The notes beneath the pieces are model-generated. The model was not told where the DNA came from. It saw only the letters and a list, made by a program, of their open reading frames with translations, and did no database searches. A stretch of DNA of 64,000 nt from Clostridia bacterium (GTDB lineage: Bacteria > Bacillota > Clostridia > UBA1381 > UBA9506): the NCBI GenBank assembly GCA_017549205.1, contig JAFYVH010000021.1, positions 1 through 64,000 on the forward strand, given 5' to 3'. Made by a program: the position numbers and the translations under genes. This document shows positions 33,760-42,108 of this stretch, in pieces; the first letter of the stretch is position 1; each line of letters starts with the position of its first letter.

Positions 33760-34476
33760 TTATGCAGAGAATGTAACAGCAAAAATAGTACCCACATCCA
33801 AGAGGAGCCGACCGGGTAAATCGCGGACTGCATAGCCCTGCTTTAAGATAAAGTCTTTGATGCGCGCCCCGTCGGGATGGGTGTCTAATCCGCCGTAAAA
33901 TACCACGGTTTTTTCTTCTAAAATTCCGGCAGCACCGCCGATAAAACCATAATCATAACCCGGCAGCATCACATGCCCCGGGCAAATGGTTAAAACCGAA
34001 AGACCCACGCCCTCTGCCGCTTTGCTGATGGAGGGGTCCGCCGTGATAATGCCGCCATCTACCGCCAGTGCACCGCACCGGCTGTAACCCTGCGCAACCT
34101 GTATTTTTTGAACGCCTTTTTGCTGCAGGACTTCTGCGATTTTCTCTTCGGTTTTGTCCCATCGGGCAAAGGCAAAGCCCCGGGTAGATAATACATTATA
34201 TGCAACATCTTCGGGATAGTCACAAAAAATCCGCTTTTTGCCTTGTACCAAAGGAATTCCAAAAGGCGACAAAAGTCGGCTGTAGGCCTCATAAACCGTA
34301 GGCTCACAAATCACCTCTCCCAAATCGTTTTGAAACAGAACCATATCAGGGTGATAAGAAACCGGCTCGGCAAGATTTTCACACCGCACCGATGGCAAAA
34401 CCGTGCCATCTTTTCCCAAAAGCCGTGAAATGTCCTCACGATACCGCCCGTCGACAATGTAGATTTGTTTACGCAT
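33760..34476 (-). CDS. DUF6873-family protein
   Basis: The 238-residue soluble protein resembles DUF6873, a guanidino-modifying-enzyme-like (GME) fold without assigned activity. Recognisable segments are GKKRIFCDYPEDVAYNVL (about 80-97), VAQGYSRCGALAVD with a cysteine (about 130), TADPSISKAA and GFIGGAAG. GGAGGGGTG precedes the start. It is upstream of ytxC in the same direction (54-base gap) and divergent from the DJ-1 gene. Confidence 0.65.
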   Translation of the reverse strand: MRKQIYIVDGRYREDISRLLGKDGTVLPSVRCENLAEPVSYHPDMVLFQNDLGEVICEPTVYEAYSRLLSPFGIPLVQGKKRIFCDYPEDVAYNVLSTRGFAFARWDKTEEKIAEVLQQKGVQKIQVAQGYSRCGALAVDGGIITADPSISKAAEGVGLSVLTICPGHVMLPGYDYGFIGGAAGILEEKTVVFYGGLDTHPDGARIKDFILKQGYAVRDLPGRLLLDVGTIFAVTFSA

Positions 34477-34514
34477 AAAACACCCCTCCTCTCTCTTTAA
34501 AAATCAGTTTTCTC

Positions 34515-34543
34515 TTGTATTTGACCGATAAAATAAGTATAAT
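34515..34543 (+). promoter_or_regulatory. Promoter of the DJ-1 family gene
   Basis: TTGTAT (34515-34520) and TATAAT (34538-34543) are 17 bp apart, 38 bases before the ATG. Confidence 0.6.
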
Positions 34544-34580
34544 ATAAGCATAACTAAATGTCAACGAAAGGAAAATTGCT

Positions 34581-35117
34581 ATGACCTATGTATTTTTAGC
34601 CGAAGGCTTTGAAGAAATCGAAGCCCTCTCTGTTGTGGATATTCTGCGCCGCTTAGGGCTTTTGGTTAAAACTGTTTCCATCACCGAAAATGTGCAGGTT
34701 ACCGGTTCTCACGGCATAACTGTTATGGCCGATGCCACCTTGGATGCCGTGGATTTTGACTCTGCCCGGGCCCTTGTGCTCCCCGGCGGTCTTCCCGGCT
34801 CTGACCATCTGCAAAACTGCAAACCCTTGGGCGAGGCCCTTTGCCGCGCCAATACCTCGGGCAAAATTGTGGCCGCTATTTGCGCCGCTCCCAAGGTTTT
34901 GGGTGCTTTGGGTTTGACAAAGAATAAAAAAGCAACCTGCTATCCCGGTTATGAGCCCGAGCTTTTAGGGGCAACGCCCGTACAGGATAAGGTGGTTTGT
35001 GACCAAAATCTCATCACCTCTCGGGGTGCCGGCACCGCCGGTGACTTTGCTTTTGCTCTGGCAAAAGCTCTGGGGGCTGACCCGGAACCTGTTCGCAAGG
35101 GCATGCTTTTTGACTGA
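34581..35117 (+). CDS. DJ-1/ThiJ/PfpI family protein
   Basis: The 178-residue protein has the DJ-1 nucleophile elbow AAICAAPKVLG with the reactive cysteine (about residue 103), the conserved Glu in AEGFEEIEA (residue 12-15 region) and SRGAGTAGDFAFAL. DJ-1/YajL proteins protect against oxidative or glyoxal damage or act as small-molecule hydrolases; exact activity is unsure. It is monocistronic with AAAGGAAAATTGCT before the start. Confidence 0.88.
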   Translation: MTYVFLAEGFEEIEALSVVDILRRLGLLVKTVSITENVQVTGSHGITVMADATLDAVDFDSARALVLPGGLPGSDHLQNCKPLGEALCRANTSGKIVAAICAAPKVLGALGLTKNKKATCYPGYEPELLGATPVQDKVVCDQNLITSRGAGTAGDFAFALAKALGADPEPVRKGMLFD

Positions 35118-35161
35118 TTACATGCTTTTGGTTGTATTTGTGAAAGGTTTTCACAAAGCTA

Positions 35162-35190
35162 TTGATAAATTTGGGAAAAGAAGGTATAAT
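35162..35190 (+). promoter_or_regulatory. Promoter of the yajC-SCIFF operon
   Basis: TTGATA (35162-35167) and TATAAT (35185-35190), 17 bp apart, followed by a leader of about 90 bases. No other promoter is evident up to the rlmD gene. Confidence 0.75.
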
Positions 35191-35286
35191 TAAGTATGCT
35201 ATATATTCTGTCCTGACGGGCAGAAAGAGTGCGTCTTGCCGTTTTGTTAAAATAGGCATTATGCCATTATTTTTGGAGGTGTTTAC

Positions 35287-35640
35287 ATGCTTTCTGTATT
35301 TGCAGAGCCCGCTGCAACCGGCGCAGCACAAGCAGGAGAAGCTGCACAAGCAGGTCCTTTAGGTCTTATCACCAGCTTTCTTCCTATGATTCTTTTGATT
35401 GTCGTTTTTTATTTTCTCTTAATTAGACCCCAGCGCAAGAGAGATAAAGAAAACAGAGAAATGCTGGCTAACTTAAAGGTTGGCGACGAAATTATCACCA
35501 TTGGCGGTATTGTTGGCACAATCACCAAGATTAAAGACGAAAAAATTGTGATTGAAACCGGCACAAAAACCGAAAAACAGCTTATGACCTTAGAGCGCTG
35601 GGCTGTTAGAAGCGTTGAAAAAAAGCTGTCTGCTGACTAA
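35287..35640 (+). CDS. yajC: Preprotein translocase subunit YajC
   Basis: The 117-residue protein has one membrane helix (about 29-46, FLPMILLIVVFYFLLIRP) followed directly by the YajC hallmark RPQRKRDKE and the domain ANLKVGDEIITIGGIVGTI. YajC associates with SecDF at the Sec translocon. GGAGGTG precedes the ATG. The alanine-rich N-terminus (residues 6-25) is longer than usual. Confidence 0.93.
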   Translation: MLSVFAEPAATGAAQAGEAAQAGPLGLITSFLPMILLIVVFYFLLIRPQRKRDKENREMLANLKVGDEIITIGGIVGTITKIKDEKIVIETGTKTEKQLMTLERWAVRSVEKKLSAD

Positions 35641-35723
35641 GCTTTTCTTTATCCTTTGTCCGGCATAATTCCTATCCTGTTCGCATAGAGTTTTAATAAC
35701 TCGATGTTGGGAGGAATTAAAGC

Positions 35724-36143
35724 ATGAGCAACGATTATAAACAAACAGCCTTACCCGGCTTTTTGGGGGGTCGCTTTGGCGGTTTTGCCAAGGCTATGCT
35801 CCTGGCCGTCGGTTTTACTGTTTTGGTGTTTTTCATTTTTGCCCTTTTGTTAACATATACGGGGCTCTCTGAAAGCACCATTCCGTTTATTGTTATCATA
35901 ACCGCTGTGGCCAGCGTGGTGCTTGCCGGTGCGGTGACCGGAAAACGAGCCGGCCAAAGAGGATATTTAAACGGAGCATTGACAGGTGTCGCCTATATGG
36001 CTTTATTGTACATCATTTCCCTTTTGGTGGGCGGTGATTTTTACTTTGGCACCTACATATTAATTTTGTTAATTATTGGTCTTTTGGGCGGTGCCTTTGG
36101 CGGCATTTTGGGGATTAACCTCTCCGGCCGGCGCCGGCGCTAA
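35724..36143 (+). CDS. TIGR04086 family membrane protein
   Basis: The 139-residue protein has four hydrophobic helices (about 22-48, 55-75, 88-105, 108-132) and ends with a basic RRRR tail. The family typically sits next to SCIFF peptide genes in Clostridia, and here it is 47 bases upstream of one. Its role is unknown; linkage suggests a part in handling or exporting the modified peptide. GGGAGGAATT precedes the ATG. Confidence 0.8.
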   Translation: MSNDYKQTALPGFLGGRFGGFAKAMLLAVGFTVLVFFIFALLLTYTGLSESTIPFIVIITAVASVVLAGAVTGKRAGQRGYLNGALTGVAYMALLYIISLLVGGDFYFGTYILILLIIGLLGGAFGGILGINLSGRRRR

Positions 36144-36190
36144 CCAAAAAGACAGCTTCATTTACTAAACAAACAAAGGAGGAAACAAAC

Positions 36191-36331
36191 ATGAAGCATA
36201 TTAAGGTTGTTACAAAAGGAACTTTAAAGGAAACTGCTAAAAAGGGCGGTTGCGGCGAATGTCAGACATCTTGCCAGTCCGCTTGCAAAACCTCTTGCAC
36301 TGTTGCCAATCAGAAGTGCGAAAGAGCGTAA
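36191..36331 (+). CDS. scfA: SCIFF peptide precursor (six cysteines in forty-five)
   Basis: A 46-residue ribosomal peptide with six cysteines arranged as GGCGECQTSCQSACKTSC...KC, exactly the SCIFF pattern. It is the substrate of the radical-SAM maturase encoded next, which forms a thioether link between a cysteine and an acceptor residue. It is one of the most widely conserved modified peptides of Clostridia; its final role is unknown. AAAGGAGGAAACAAAC lies before the ATG. A hairpin with T-run follows, so more peptide than enzyme is probably made. Confidence 0.95.
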   Translation: MKHIKVVTKGTLKETAKKGGCGECQTSCQSACKTSCTVANQKCERA

Positions 36332-36343
36332 GGCAAATTTTTG

Positions 36344-36385
36344 AAAAGCAAGGCCGGAACTTTTAACCTCCTGCCTTGCTTTTTT
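36344..36385 (+). terminator. Intra-operon attenuator between SCIFF peptide and maturase
   Basis: AGCAAGGC (36347-36354) pairs with GCCTTGCT (36373-36380), then TTTTT. Read-through would set the peptide-to-maturase ratio. Confidence 0.75.
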
Positions 36386-36444
36386 CCTTTGTAGCTTTTT
36401 TAAAAGATTTATTTTGCTGTTACACGAGAAAGGAAATTACAGTT

Positions 36445-37815
36445 ATGGTACATAGTTTTACAATGAACGGCACCTATATTGTTATGGATTCTAACAGCGG
36501 TGCTGTGTCCGTTGTTGATGAGGTAACCTATTTAATTTTGCAGGCAATTGGTCAAAATGCACCCAAAGAAGAAGCTGTACCTGCGGCTGTTTCTGCATCG
36601 CTTTCTTCTTTTGATGAAGAGGTGATTAAAGAAGTGTGGGAAGAGCTTTTTGCTCTGGCCCAAGAGGGCATTTTGTTTGCCGAAGACCCCTATGAAGAAA
36701 TTGCAAAAAACCGCCCCCTGTCAGGCTCGGTTGTTAAGGCTATGTGCCTGCATGTAGCTCACGATTGTAACCTGCGTTGCCGCTATTGCTTTGCCGAAAC
36801 CGGCAGCTATGAGGGGCCTCGTGGTCTGATGAGCGCCTGGGTGGGCAAGCAGGCCATTGACTATTTAATTGCCGCTTCCGGTCACCGCAAAAATTTAGAG
36901 GTTGACTTTTTTGGCGGCGAGCCCCTTTTAAATTTTGAGGTTGTAAAGGAAATTGTTCGTTATGCCCGGGAAAGAGAAAAGGAATGTGGCAAAAACTTCC
37001 GTTTCACCATTACAACCAACGGTCTTTTGCTGGATGATGCCAAAAAAGAGTTTATCAACGCCGAAATGGGCAACATTGTGCTGAGTATTGACGGCCGCAA
37101 AGAGGTTAACGATGCCATGCGCTGCCGTGTGGACGGCACCGGTAGCTATGATGCTATTGTGGACAAGTTTGTTGACATGGCCGAATCTCGCAATCAGGAT
37201 AATTACTATGTCCGTGGCACTTTCACCCGCAAAAATCTTGACTTTGCTGCCGATGTTTTGCATTTGGCAGACCTGGGCTTTAAGCAGATTTCCGTTGAGC
37301 CGGTGGTTTCATCCCCCGAAGCAGACTACATGCTGAAAGAAAGCGACCTGCCTTTGCTCTATGAACAATATGAAAAGCTGGCCAAAGAATATGTCGCTCG
37401 CAAGAAGGCAGGAAACGGCTTTAACTTCTTTCACTTTATGATGGATTTAACCGGCGGACCCTGCATTTTAAAGCGGCTTTCCGGCTGTGGCGCCGGTCAC
37501 GAATATGTGGCCATTTCGCCGGATGGCGATATTTATCCCTGCCACCAGTTTGTTGGTGACGAAAGCAAAAAACTGGGTAATGTGGCTTCTCCCGGCTTAA
37601 ACCGTGAAATCAGTCAGGTTTTCCGTGAGTCTAATGTTTACACAAAGCCTGCCTGCCAGAGGTGCTTTGCCAAATTTTATTGCAGCGGTGGTTGCCCTGC
37701 CAACGCTGTGCAATATGGCGGCGGCATTAACGACCCGCTGCCCCTTTCCTGCGATTTAATGCGCAAACGCTTAGAATGTGCCCTCTATTGCGCCGTTATG
37801 GCCGAGGAGGAATAA
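36445..37815 (+). CDS. scfB: SCIFF thioether maturase (radical SAM/SPASM)
   Basis: The 456-residue radical SAM enzyme forms thioether bonds in the SCIFF peptide. An N-terminal peptide-recognition (RRE-like) part (about 1-85) precedes the SAM cluster CNLRCRYC (about 103-110) and FFGGEPLLN. The C-terminal SPASM domain with extra cluster cysteines has CGAGHEYVAISPDGDIYPC and CQRCFAKFYCSGGCPAN. I chose the ATG at 36445 (AAAGGA ten bases upstream); a longer frame upstream runs into the attenuator. Confidence 0.95.
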   Translation: MVHSFTMNGTYIVMDSNSGAVSVVDEVTYLILQAIGQNAPKEEAVPAAVSASLSSFDEEVIKEVWEELFALAQEGILFAEDPYEEIAKNRPLSGSVVKAMCLHVAHDCNLRCRYCFAETGSYEGPRGLMSAWVGKQAIDYLIAASGHRKNLEVDFFGGEPLLNFEVVKEIVRYAREREKECGKNFRFTITTNGLLLDDAKKEFINAEMGNIVLSIDGRKEVNDAMRCRVDGTGSYDAIVDKFVDMAESRNQDNYYVRGTFTRKNLDFAADVLHLADLGFKQISVEPVVSSPEADYMLKESDLPLLYEQYEKLAKEYVARKKAGNGFNFFHFMMDLTGGPCILKRLSGCGAGHEYVAISPDGDIYPCHQFVGDESKKLGNVASPGLNREISQVFRESNVYTKPACQRCFAKFYCSGGCPANAVQYGGGINDPLPLSCDLMRKRLECALYCAVMAEEE

Positions 37816-37833
37816 GTTAAAGGAGGCTTTCCT

Positions 37834-38199
37834 ATGCAATTTAAAATGGTACATAATAACATCAATGTGGCTGACCTTGCCATTAGCATGGATTTTTACG
37901 AAAAAGCCCTGGGGCTTAAAGAAACCCGCCGGATTGAAAAAGACGATTTTACCATTGTTTTTTTGTCTGACGGCACAGGGGGTCACCTTTTAGAGCTCAC
38001 CTGCCTGAAAAACCATCCCCAGCCCTATAACCTTGGCGAAAATGAAATTCATTTGGCCTTTGTGACGGCCGACTTTGATAAGGCCCTTGCCTACCACAAA
38101 GAGCTGGGCTGTGTTTGCTTTGAAAACGAAGCCATGGGCCTTTATTTCATTGAAGATCCTGACGGCTATTGGCTTGAAATTTTACCGGAGATGCGATGA
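37834..38199 (+). CDS. VOC-family (glyoxalase I-like) protein
   Basis: The 121-residue single-domain protein has two beta-alpha-beta-beta-beta units: HNNINVADLAISMDFYEKALGL (1-25) and EIHLAFVTADFDKALAYHKELG. Likely metal ligands are the His near residue 5, Glu in LLELT, His in IHLAF and Glu in WLEILP. It is close to lactoylglutathione lyase-like proteins that detoxify methylglyoxal, but VOC proteins vary in substrate. It overlaps rlmD by 4 bases. Confidence 0.85.
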   Translation: MQFKMVHNNINVADLAISMDFYEKALGLKETRRIEKDDFTIVFLSDGTGGHLLELTCLKNHPQPYNLGENEIHLAFVTADFDKALAYHKELGCVCFENEAMGLYFIEDPDGYWLEILPEMR

Positions 38200-39569
38200 T
38201 GATAAAACAAGGCATGAAGGCAACAATCACCATAGATTCCATTGCCGCCGGCGGCGATGGCGTGGGGCGCATAGACGGTATGGCCGTTTTTGTGCCAAAC
38301 ACCTGCCGGGGCGATGAAGCGGAAATCGTTCTTAACAAAGTTAAATCAGGCTGTGCCTATGGCACCGTGACAAAAATTTTGCAGCCCTCCTCTTGCAGAA
38401 GGGCTGATTTTTGCGCCCTTTCAGGGGCCTGCGGCGGTTGTGATTTTGCCCACATGACCTATAGTGAGCAGCTTTTGGTCAAGCACCAGATTGTGCAAGA
38501 TGCCCTGACCCGCATTGGCGGATTTAAAGATGTTAGCTTGAGCGATACCCTGCCGGCACCTCGCCCGGAGCGCTATCGTAACAAAATGGTTTTTCCCTTT
38601 GGTCGTGACGAGGCGGGATATGTGCGGGGTGGCTTTTTTGCGCAAAACAGCCATACCTTGGTCCCCCTTGATGATTGTCGACAAGGAGACGAGGCGGTTT
38701 CCCGCTATCTTTTTGCTGTGGTGGAATATCTAGAAGAAACCCGCACCACTCTCTATGACGAAAAGACAGGGCGGGGTGCAGCCCGGCGGTTGTTTGTCCG
38801 TTTGGCAGAGGGCACAAAAGAGGCCATGGTTGTGCTGGTTGCCAACACAAAGAAACTAAAAGAGCCACAAGTTTTGATAGATAAGCTTTTGGCCGTTGAA
38901 TCAGACTATGAAATTAAAAGCATTATGCTTAACATTCATACAAAGCCCAACAATCTTGTGCTGGGTGAACAAAACAAGGTGCTCTATGGCAAAGATACCA
39001 TCTCCGATGTGCTGTGTGGTCTCACCTTTTCCATTGGTGCCCACAGCTTTTATCAGATTAACAGCCCGCAAACAGAAAGGCTTTATAACACGGCGCTGGA
39101 TATGGCAGAGCTCTGTGGCAACGAAACAATTTTGGACCTATATTGTGGCATTGGCACCATTTCGCTTTTTGCGGCAAAACGCGCCAAAAAGGTTATTGGC
39201 GTTGAAATTGTGCGCCAGGCTATTGAAAACGCAAAGGAAAACGCCGCCAAAAATGGCATTATAAATACAGAATTTATGCTGGGCAGTGCCGAATCGATAG
39301 CACCAAAGTTGGCACAAACAGGTCTTAGCCCCTCGGTTGTTGTTTTAGACCCACCCCGCAAGGGTGCCGAAGCTTCAGCCCTTGATGCCATCATCAAAAT
39401 GAATCCTGAAAAAGTGGTTTATGTCTCTTGCAATCCCGCCACCCTGGCCCGTGACGCAAAATATCTTTGTGCTCATGGCTACCACCTTAAAAAAGCCACG
39501 CCGGTGGACATGTTCCCAAACACGAGTCACGTGGAGTGCTGTGTGCTACTATGTCGCACACAGCAGTGA
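38196..39569 (+). CDS. rlmD: 23S rRNA uracil-C5 methyltransferase (RlmD/RlmCD type)
   Basis: The 457-residue enzyme methylates U in 23S rRNA with SAM. It has a TRAM domain (about 1-60), four iron-sulfur cysteines (CRRADFCALSGACGGC, about 68-83), the SAM site LDLYCGIGTISLF (about 312) and the catalytic cysteine in YVSCNPATLARD (about 410). The usual end of the family is near SHVECCVLL; here the sequence runs on for CRTQQ and stops exactly at the start of the hairpin array. This suggests that the 3' end has been remodelled by insertion. Confidence 0.9.
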   Translation: MMIKQGMKATITIDSIAAGGDGVGRIDGMAVFVPNTCRGDEAEIVLNKVKSGCAYGTVTKILQPSSCRRADFCALSGACGGCDFAHMTYSEQLLVKHQIVQDALTRIGGFKDVSLSDTLPAPRPERYRNKMVFPFGRDEAGYVRGGFFAQNSHTLVPLDDCRQGDEAVSRYLFAVVEYLEETRTTLYDEKTGRGAARRLFVRLAEGTKEAMVVLVANTKKLKEPQVLIDKLLAVESDYEIKSIMLNIHTKPNNLVLGEQNKVLYGKDTISDVLCGLTFSIGAHSFYQINSPQTERLYNTALDMAELCGNETILDLYCGIGTISLFAAKRAKKVIGVEIVRQAIENAKENAAKNGIINTEFMLGSAESIAPKLAQTGLSPSVVVLDPPRKGAEASALDAIIKMNPEKVVYVSCNPATLARDAKYLCAHGYHLKKATPVDMFPNTSHVECCVLLCRTQQ

Positions 39570-39744
39570 TATAAATTCTTAAAACAATTTGCGATATATC
39601 TTCGATGCGATATATTACTTTGTAATGCGATATGTCCCTTCGGGACGTGAAATAGAATTTATATCATATCGCAACCGAATGAAATGAGGTTATATCGTAT
39701 TTTGCACAGCAAAATATATCGAACGAGCAAAGCGAGTATATCGC
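39567..39744. repeat. GCGATAT-linked hairpin array before the four-helix-bundle gene
   Basis: Outer ends TGATATAAATTCT (39567-39579) and AGAATTTATATCA (39654-39666) are perfect 13-bp inverted repeats. Between them GCGATAT recurs at 39591, 39607 and 39627, separated by small hairpins (ATC-TTCG-AT, ATTAC-TTT-GTAAT, GTCCC-TTCG-GGAC). After them, ATATCG(C) recurs at 39666, 39692, 39716 and 39738, again split by hairpins (for example TATTTTGC-ACA-GCAAAATA). The forward and reverse modules can pair in several registers. It ends 15 bases before the ATG of the next gene. Confidence 0.85.
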
Positions 39745-39759
39745 AGAAAGGAAAGAATT

Positions 39760-40107
39760 ATGGAAAACAAAACAATTAAAGAATTGTCAGTTGAACTTGT
39801 CGTTGAAATAACAGCTATCTGCGATAGTATTAAAGGGCGTTCGGTTTTTGTCAACCAATTACTACATTCTTGTTCATCAATTGGTGCAAATTCACACGAA
39901 GCCAAATATGCTCAAAGTAACGCGGATTTTATCAACAAAATGGAGATTGCTCTTAAAGAATGTTTCGAAACAGAATATTGGCTTGAGATTTTATTTAAAG
40001 TTAAATCTTTAGATCAAATTACATACAAAAATCTGCTAAATAAATGCGGAACGATAAGAAGAAAGTTAATTGCATCGGTTACTACTGCGAAAAACAGAAA
40101 GGAATAA
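39760..40107 (+). CDS. Four-helix-bundle protein of the S23/IVP (Avd-like) family
   Basis: The 115-residue all-helical protein fits the four helix bundle family related to proteins encoded in 23S rRNA intervening sequences and to the Avd factor of diversity-generating retroelements. Typical segments are IKELSVELVVEITAICDSIKG, NQLLHSCSSIGANSHEAKYAQS and FINKMEIALKECFETEYWLEIL. The bundle binds nucleic acid in Avd. It is more AT-rich than rlmD and has AGAAAGGAAAG before the ATG. Direct adjacency to the hairpin array suggests that the protein recognises that RNA or DNA. Confidence 0.8.
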   Translation: MENKTIKELSVELVVEITAICDSIKGRSVFVNQLLHSCSSIGANSHEAKYAQSNADFINKMEIALKECFETEYWLEILFKVKSLDQITYKNLLNKCGTIRRKLIASVTTAKNRKE

Positions 40108-40111
40108 TGTG

Positions 40112-40471
40112 ATGAAAAAATATATTTTGGCATTAATACTAAATATTGTTCCATTCTTTTTAACTTGCTTTTTATACGAAGGTGGTATAGCTGTATCGTT
40201 GATATTGCCAATTATTCAATTTTTACTAAATACTCTTAATTATAAATGGACAAAAAAGATATTATCATTTGCAATTTTAAATTTAACAATGTTGATTTCA
40301 AGTGTAGCAAGTATTAAAATAAACACTTGGCTATATTACAATAATATTAGTTCAGATACTGAAACATTGGCTGTTGGAAGTTTTGAAGTTCAAGTTTGCA
40401 TACTTTTTATTCTTCTAATGACATTAATCAGCATTGCTTGCAGAATGTTGAACAAAAAGACCAACCAATAG
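40112..40471 (+). CDS. Small membrane protein next to the four-helix-bundle gene
   Basis: The 119-residue protein has three to four hydrophobic helices (about 4-22, 27-45, 50-70, 90-110) and no family I recognise. The ATG at 40112 lies 4 bases after the preceding stop, with GAAAGGAAT upstream. It is AT-rich like its neighbour and seems to be cargo of the same insertion. Confidence 0.55.
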   Translation: MKKYILALILNIVPFFLTCFLYEGGIAVSLILPIIQFLLNTLNYKWTKKILSFAILNLTMLISSVASIKINTWLYYNNISSDTETLAVGSFEVQVCILFILLMTLISIACRMLNKKTNQ

Positions 40472-40547
40472 TGTCGCAGACTTCACACAACACATGTGGA
40501 AGCAGTAATTTTGCTACAAAAATCATAATTTTTATAAATAACATGCA

Positions 40548-40579
40548 AAAAGCAGGGGCTTTAGCCCCTGCTTTTTTTA
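40548..40579. terminator. Bidirectional terminator between the two converging operons
   Basis: AAAAGCAGGGGCT pairs with AGCCCCTGCTTTT with T-runs on both strands. Confidence 0.9.
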
Positions 40580-40582
40580 TGC

Positions 40583-41503
40583 TTAACCCTTTAATTCTAA
40601 ATCGTCAATCACCTTTTGAAAGTGCTGTGGCACAGGTGCGGAAAAGGACACCGCTTCCTCCGTTGTGGGGTGAATAAAGCCCAGCTCGGCTGCATGAAGC
40701 AGCTGCCCTGCCAGCCCATATTTTTTCGCCAGACGGTCGGTTTTCACGCCGTAAACCGGGTCGCCCACCACAGGATGACCAAGGCTTGAAAGATGCACGC
40801 GGATTTGATGGGTGCGCCCTGTCTCAAGCTGACAGCGAAGCAAGGCACAATCCTCATATTGTCGAAGCACCGTCACATGCGTCACGGCGTTTCGCCCGCC
40901 GCGAGAACACACTGCCATTTTCTTTCGGTCTTTCGGGTGACGGTCAATGGGCTTTTCCACCGTGAACTCGGTTTCTTTAAACCGGCCATATGCCAAACAA
41001 AAATACACCCTGTGAACAGAATGCTCCTTAATTTGCTTGGCTAAAGAAAGGTGCGCCTCGTTGGTTTTGGCAACCACCAAAATGCCGCTGGTGTCACGGT
41101 CAATCCGATGGACAATGCCGGGCCTGATGACGCCGTTGATTGCCGAAAGGCGCCCTTTTGCATGAAAAAGAAGAGCGTTAACCAGGGTGCCGCCCACATG
41201 TCCCGGTGCCGGATGCACCACCATGCCCTGGGGCTTGTTCACAATGATGCAATCCTCATCTTCAAACACAATGTCAAGTGGTATGTCCTCTGGCGCTGCC
41301 AAAAGCTCTACCGCTTCCGGCAGGGTTACCTCCATCACATCGCCCAGCCGCAGCTTGTAGTTCTTTGAAACGGCGCTGCCGCCCACTAAAACACTTTCAT
41401 TTTCAATTAGCTTTTGTGCCGCCGAACGGGTCAAGTCCCCTTGTTCAGACAGAAAAACGTCCAGCCGAAGGCCGGCGGACGCTTCATCACATACATACTG
41501 CAT
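40583..41503 (-). CDS. RluD-type pseudouridine synthase
   Basis: The 306-residue enzyme has an N-terminal S4 domain (about 10-60, LRLDVFLSEQGDLTRSAAQKLIE), the catalytic motif HRIDRDTSGILV (Asp about 137) and GRTHQIRVHLSSLGHPVVGD. Of the two RluA-family proteins in the window, this one is closer to RluD/YlyB, which lies next to lspA in many Firmicutes, as here (10-base gap). It modifies uridines in 23S rRNA. Confidence 0.9.
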   Translation of the reverse strand: MQYVCDEASAGLRLDVFLSEQGDLTRSAAQKLIENESVLVGGSAVSKNYKLRLGDVMEVTLPEAVELLAAPEDIPLDIVFEDEDCIIVNKPQGMVVHPAPGHVGGTLVNALLFHAKGRLSAINGVIRPGIVHRIDRDTSGILVVAKTNEAHLSLAKQIKEHSVHRVYFCLAYGRFKETEFTVEKPIDRHPKDRKKMAVCSRGGRNAVTHVTVLRQYEDCALLRCQLETGRTHQIRVHLSSLGHPVVGDPVYGVKTDRLAKKYGLAGQLLHAAELGFIHPTTEEAVSFSAPVPQHFQKVIDDLELKG

Positions 41504-41513
41504 ATTTTCTCAC

Positions 41514-42023
41514 TCATTCCGTTGTACTTTCTTTTTCCGGCTCCTTTTTGCCCTCAATGAAAATGACATAATAAGCAAGCAAAACAGCTCCGCAAACCAC
41601 AAAGCAATCTGCCGGATTAAAAATGGGAAAGCCAATCAGGCAAAAATCAAAAAAGTCAACTACAAAGCCACGAAAAATACGGTCAATCAGGTTGCCGATG
41701 GCACCGCCAACCAATAGAGTCAGCGATATGGAAAGAAGCCGGGATGCAGGTCTTTTTTTGACCATGTAAAAAGTGACGGCAATAACCACCAAGGCCGTGA
41801 TGACATAAAACAAACCAAATTTGTTTTGCAAAATGCCAAAGGCTGCACCTCTGTTTTCACAATAGGTTAAGTGAAACACATTCTCCCAAAGGGGAACGCT
41901 TTCTAAGGGGGCAAGGTTTTGCACAACAGCCCATTTTGAAAGCTGGTCGATTAACACCAGCAGGATAACGCCGATACTGTATAACGCGAGCAATCTTTTC
42001 TTCTCCTTCACCTGATAATTCAT
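41514..42023 (-). CDS. lspA: Lipoprotein signal peptidase (signal peptidase II)
   Basis: The 169-residue aspartic protease of the membrane cuts prolipoproteins before the lipidated cysteine. Four helices are seen, with the conserved NRGAAFGI motif and the catalytic aspartates in GNLIDR and VVDFFDF. GGAGAAG precedes the start. It lies downstream of ileS behind a terminator-like hairpin and is coupled to the RluD gene. Confidence 0.95.
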   Translation of the reverse strand: MNYQVKEKKRLLALYSIGVILLVLIDQLSKWAVVQNLAPLESVPLWENVFHLTYCENRGAAFGILQNKFGLFYVITALVVIAVTFYMVKKRPASRLLSISLTLLVGGAIGNLIDRIFRGFVVDFFDFCLIGFPIFNPADCFVVCGAVLLAYYVIFIEGKKEPEKESTTE

Positions 42024-42042
42024 TTCTTTTTTTGGCTTTTAG

Positions 42043-42084
42043 TTAAAAAGGCGGTGCGGCGTGCTTTGCCGCACCACTTTTTTA
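42043..42084. terminator. Hairpin terminator between ileS and lspA
   Basis: GGTGCGGC (42053-42060) pairs with GCCGCACC (42068-42075), with T-runs on both strands; it should reduce read-through from ileS to lspA. Confidence 0.75.
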
Positions 42085-42108
42085 ACACAGCTTTTAAGTC
42101 AATGGCTT

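Noticed and set aside
39567-39744. CRISPR-like array
   Set aside because: The repeat units are only 6-7 bases with palindromic, unequal spacers and inverted order; there are no cas genes.
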